Below, piece after piece: positions 7,388-10,000 of a stretch of DNA of 10,000 bases. The position numbers were made by a program, and so were the translations under genes. Each line of letters opens with the position of its first letter. Within the stretch, counting starts at the first letter, position 1. The stretch covers positions 7,576,709 to 7,586,708 of the forward strand of contig NC_135557.1 of NCBI RefSeq assembly GCF_964340395.1. The letters run 5' to 3'. Origin of the DNA: Glandiceps talaboti. Taxonomy: Eukaryota; Hemichordata; Enteropneusta; Spengelidae. The notes below the pieces were generated by a model. It searched no databases. It had not been told where the DNA came from and saw nothing but the letters and a program-made list of their open reading frames with translations.

Positions 7388-7561
7388 CTTTATAATTAAT
7401 GCATCCGTTGCAATCGCAGTGTTTTGGAGTGTTACCACACCAAAAAGCAGTTGAGCAACATGGGTATACTGAATCAGGGTTACATTGTGTTGGACTTCCA
7501 TTAGCCTGGGGATAGGCAGATCCACATCGAAGGTCAGCTCTCCAAGGATCGGGCTCTTTTA
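7388..7561 (-). CDS. Exon A: hevein-like module with FWCG core
   Basis: This internal exon of 174 nt follows an acceptor AATAG and ends at AAAG before GTATTG. It opens with two bases completing a split codon, then reads KEPDPWRADLRCGSAYP, passes QCNPDSVYPCCS, and ends HCDCNGCINYK plus one base. All eight cysteines of the module are present, with the hevein-type CC-x5-C-x6-C spacing. The conserved GWCG is FWCG here, so the usual glycine before the tryptophan is replaced by phenylalanine. The positions equivalent to the hevein sugar-binding residues carry Ser, Ala, Trp and His, where hevein has Ser, Trp, Trp and Tyr, so classical chitin binding may be weak or altered. It is the 5'-most exon recognised. 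Read-through past the donor meets a TAA within a few codons, which supports the splice call. The right flank (7570-7690) and left flank (7080-7387) resemble those of exons B and C. Confidence 0.8.
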
Positions 7562-7615
7562 CTATTAAATAAACATGTTGTTCTTTACATATGGTTACGA
7601 TTTTACATCATTAAT

Positions 7616-7639
7616 GTTCCCTAATAGCGATTAGGGAAC
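7616..7639. repeat. Perfect hairpin, 10-bp arms and 4-nt loop
   Basis: GTTCCCTAAT and ATTAGGGAAC flank AGCG. The two arms correspond to landmarks that are well apart in units B and C, so the hairpin was probably created by a deletion that brought them together. Confidence 0.7.
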
Positions 7640-7719
7640 GCTCCTTTTTACAAATCGATTCTTTGGGTATATTCAAGACACGCCATATAGTTGTCGAAAT
7701 AGCTCCGCTTGTTTTATTA

Positions 7720-9440
7720 ATTTTGTTGAGTAAATTGTACAGGTCCAGGAGACAGATAAGGTAAATCTATGATATCATTGTGTAGAAACAGCTCAACTTT
7801 GCTACAGATAAGGTTGACCAAAATAGCGAAGTAATTGTAGTTCATCGCATATCAACATCACCTATGAACAAAGGTCAAAATCTTCCCAACTAAAATCTCA
7901 CCTAACTAACACCATCATTAGCTTATAAAAATACATTTAATCTTTCTGTGAGTGGTGAAAATTGTTCACTACTATAGTTGCCATTCATATTGCTTTAATA
8001 TATATTTTTTACAAGTTACAATTTTTCACAAAATGTGTGCCAAAAAAACAGAAAATTAAAAACTAAATATTCAAAAAAAAGCAATCCTGTCATCAGGAAC
8101 AGAGGAGAATTCTAAAATATCAGATTTGAACGAAAATATCAAATCAAATCTGTTAAATAGGGAAATGATTACTGGCAACTTGGCATTCACACAATTATAT
8201 ATATTTAAATCATAGCAACTTGACAGCTGGTATCAGGAAATAAGTAAAAAATATTATTCAATCATAAACACGCATACATCTGACATCAGCTTGCATACAC
8301 AAATCTTTAAATCTTAATAACGTCTCCCCCACTCCACCCTCCCCCACCCCTAGCTAACACACAACAAATATCAAAGCAATCCATACACATTTCGGTTTCA
8401 TAGAAATCGAACATACCGTGTATGACCAAAACAAACAAACAACACTAAAACAGACCGGATGCAAACTGAATGCCTCGCGTACGCTTAATGAACATTCCAC
8501 TTATCAGTTAATAAATGATCTGTGGCCTCCATTGTTGATATACTGTAAATGCTTGAATCATATGTACAATGTCGGAATAAATAGGCAAAGGTATACAAAT
8601 AACGTCAATTCAACCATATATTTGTTTATGATTCCCCAAAACATCAAACTATTTCTGAGTTTAAAAAAAATGTCAAAACTATGCCAGCCAATCCAATTGG
8701 TGTCAAAACCAAAAACCCAGCTGCCACATCGTCAGTTGCGGGCATTTATGTTGTGCACCACCTCAGACGAGATTGTTGTGCATGCAGTGGCGCTGTTTCT
8801 ATGAAGACTGTGTACATGGTGTAACGTCTTCTTTGATCAGCAGTGGAACAGTACTTCACAAAAATATGACAGAACCATATGCAATGGCTGATATTTGTGA
8901 ATTTCATTGCTATCAATGACGACTTTCGATTGCTATTCAATTTGAACTATGTGAATCAGTCTGCAATCATGTCATTGTATATGCAGTAAAATTTCCGATT
9001 AAGTCGCTGTGCCTGCAATTACACCATATTCCTTAAGATGCAAGAAAAGTGGCATTTTTTTATGACACACATTACCTGGTCAACATGTGCTTCAGTTCTG
9101 TTATAAAAAATGCAAGGATTTCAGACAACATTGCATTGTAATATAATAACAAACCAAACAACTAAATAAACTAGCCTCTGCATTTCTATTTTTTGCTAAT
9201 TTCCGTGGAGTTGTCAGAACTTCAACAAAAATGTTAATAGTTAACTGTAATCATGTAATGTATAAACAAATTACCGGTGTAAAGAACATTATCAAAAGTG
9301 CGGTATTTTTTCTAATCTTCTCGAACACATTTTGATTTTCGATAAAAGATAGTTTAAAAAATAGTTCTATATGTAGAACATCTCATTTTATTTTTCCAAT
9401 TACACACAGCTATGTAATATACAAAAACATCCGCTCATAG
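7720..9440. other. Long AT-rich region without a recognised gene
   Basis: No module exon, retrotransposon motif or RNA gene is seen on either strand. There is a short pyrimidine-rich, C-heavy patch at 8322-8351 (CTCCCCCACTCCACCCTCCC type) and several poly-A-like runs near 8041-8085. Open frames here, including one of 128 codons at 8418-8804, have AT-driven composition and no domain pattern. It may be intron or intergenic DNA upstream of exon A. Confidence 0.4.
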
Positions 9441-9470
9441 CATACATAATATACATACATAACGTAAGTA

Positions 9471-9657
9471 ACATACATACATACATACATACATACATAC
9501 ATACATACACACATACATACATGTACACATGCATACATACATACATACATACATACATACATACATACATACATACATACATACACACATACATACACAC
9601 ACACATACATACATACATACATACATACATACATACATACATACATACATACATACA
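9471..9657. repeat. TACA-type microsatellite with ACAC interruptions
   Basis: A long run of CATA/TACA repeats is broken by ACACACAT and ATGTACACATGC variants, with scattered copies from 9441. It shares its motif with the microsatellite at 5563-5640 but is more interrupted, so it is probably older. Met-Tyr-Val-Cys reading frames on the minus strand are artefacts of the period. Confidence 0.95.
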
Positions 9658-9725
9658 CACAGAGGTATAATTAAAATTCATGACTATGTGAAGTAATAAG
9701 AAAGATAGCTTTGCAAATACCACGT

Positions 9726-10000
9726 GATCAAAGAAGCGAACTCCCTGAAACTTATGAGGAAAAAGACATAGGGGTAACCATTGAATCATAACTTCAATTT
9801 GATAAGCGTATTGTGGAAAAAGTGAACATTGTACAAGTCACTAGTCAGAAGTCATTTAGACTATACTTGTCCTGTTTGGAGTCCTTATAAACAGAAACAT
9901 ATTGAAAGTATAGAGAATGTGCAGCTCAGGGCAACATACAAATTACCAGGTTTTCAAGATATGTCTTATCCAGGGAGATTGAAGAAACTGAAATTAACTA
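9726..10000 (+). pseudogene. Decayed CR1/Jockey-like non-LTR reverse transcriptase, C-terminal part
   Basis: Two plus-strand segments match the C-terminal thumb region of CR1/Jockey-type LINE reverse transcriptases. The first (from 9726) reads ELPETYEEKDIGVTIES, a TAA stop at 9789-9791, then LQFDKRIVEKVN. The second (9862-9999, another frame) contains YTCPVWSPYKQKHI, IENVQLRAT and the SYPGRLKKLKL ending typical of these elements. Between them only about a dozen codons remain where the family normally has several tens, so there is a deletion plus a frameshift as well as the stop. The catalytic FADD-type region is not in the window, and the element continues past the right edge. It is a dead copy, unrelated in family to the fragment at 3522-3746. 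Confidence 0.85.

Larger units (their letters stand above)
1..7561 (-). other. Partial multi-exon gene for hevein-like cysteine-rich modules
   Basis: This is the span of four minus-strand exons (7388-7561, 6451-6624, 1618-1785, 1-75), each encoding one eight-cysteine module of about 45 residues, with the last cut by the window edge. The spacing C-x13-C-x7-CC-x5-C-x6-C-x-C-x2-C is the same in the three complete copies. The CC-x5-C-x6-C core is that of hevein (chitin-binding type 1). Introns are 763, 4665 and 1542 nt, and all junctions are phase 1, so splicing A to B to C to D keeps one frame. Such disulfide-rich modules are normally extracellular, and binding to chitin or another glycan is an inference. 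No initiator exon, signal peptide, stop codon or promoter is seen, so the gene extends beyond both edges. The exons could instead belong to more than one gene, and transcript data would decide this. Confidence 0.7.
7080..7720 (-). repeat. Duplication unit A (exon A with flanking intron)
   Basis: Left landmarks are CACGCTATGCTC (7131-7142), TACTCAAATCTGCTACTAA (7175-7193), AGAAATATTGAGGAAATCAT and TCATAGAAGACAGAAG (7313-7328). Right landmarks are ATTAATGTTC (7610), ATTAGGGAAC (7630) and AAGACACGCC with GTCGAAATA (7676-7702). The right flank is shorter than in B and C: about 60 bases that the other two have between the AAT and ATTAGGG landmarks are missing, leaving a perfect 10-bp hairpin at 7616-7639. 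Confidence 0.68.

Noticed and set aside
8418-8804. 128-codon plus-strand open frame
   Set aside because: Composition is typical of AT-rich noise (many Asn, Thr, Lys, Leu), with no domain pattern, cysteine module or convincing splice context. The minus-strand frame at 8746-8940 overlaps it and is equally unconvincing.

Overview
This window looks like AT-rich nuclear DNA from an invertebrate animal. It has no dense operons. Coding sequence is confined to short exons bounded by recognisable splice sites, and the rest holds tetranucleotide microsatellites, long foldback palindromes and decayed non-LTR retrotransposon pieces. The one recognisable gene encodes eight-cysteine, hevein-like (chitin-binding type 1-like) modules of a kind that, from memory, occurs in marine invertebrates such as lancelets, echinoderms, molluscs and cnidarians. 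The sequence alone does not fix the phylum.

Minus strand, reading right to left: four exons, each encoding one module, lie at 7388-7561 (A), 6451-6624 (B), 1618-1785 (C) and 1-75 (D, cut by the window edge). Each starts after an AG with two bases that complete a split codon. A, B and C end in AAG or AAAG before GTATT, so all three are symmetric phase-1 exons of 174, 174 and 168 nt. They can be joined in any number or order without breaking the frame. A, B and C also share several hundred bases of flanking intron, so they arose by segmental tandem duplication. A fourth copy of that unit at about 5790-6130 has lost nearly all of its exon. No start codon, signal peptide, promoter or 3' end of the gene is visible here, so the gene is incomplete on both sides.

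The large B-C intron (1786-6450) is a landing site for repeats. Relative to its sister units, unit C has gained about 1.3 kb (about 1985-3280, holding a TG tract and a 155-bp foldback) and about 250 bp (about 3500-3748, holding a LINE C-terminal remnant). Further left to right come a near-perfect 144-bp palindrome (4134-4277), a pair of perfect 22-bp inverted repeats 0.9 kb apart (4278-4299 and 5176-5197) enclosing a possible coding fragment, and a compound TAAA/TACA microsatellite (5497-5654).

The right third (about 7690-9440) shows nothing recognisable apart from AT-rich DNA. It is followed by a TACA-type microsatellite (9471-9657) and, on the plus strand, the broken C-terminal part of a CR1/Jockey-like reverse transcriptase that runs off the window.
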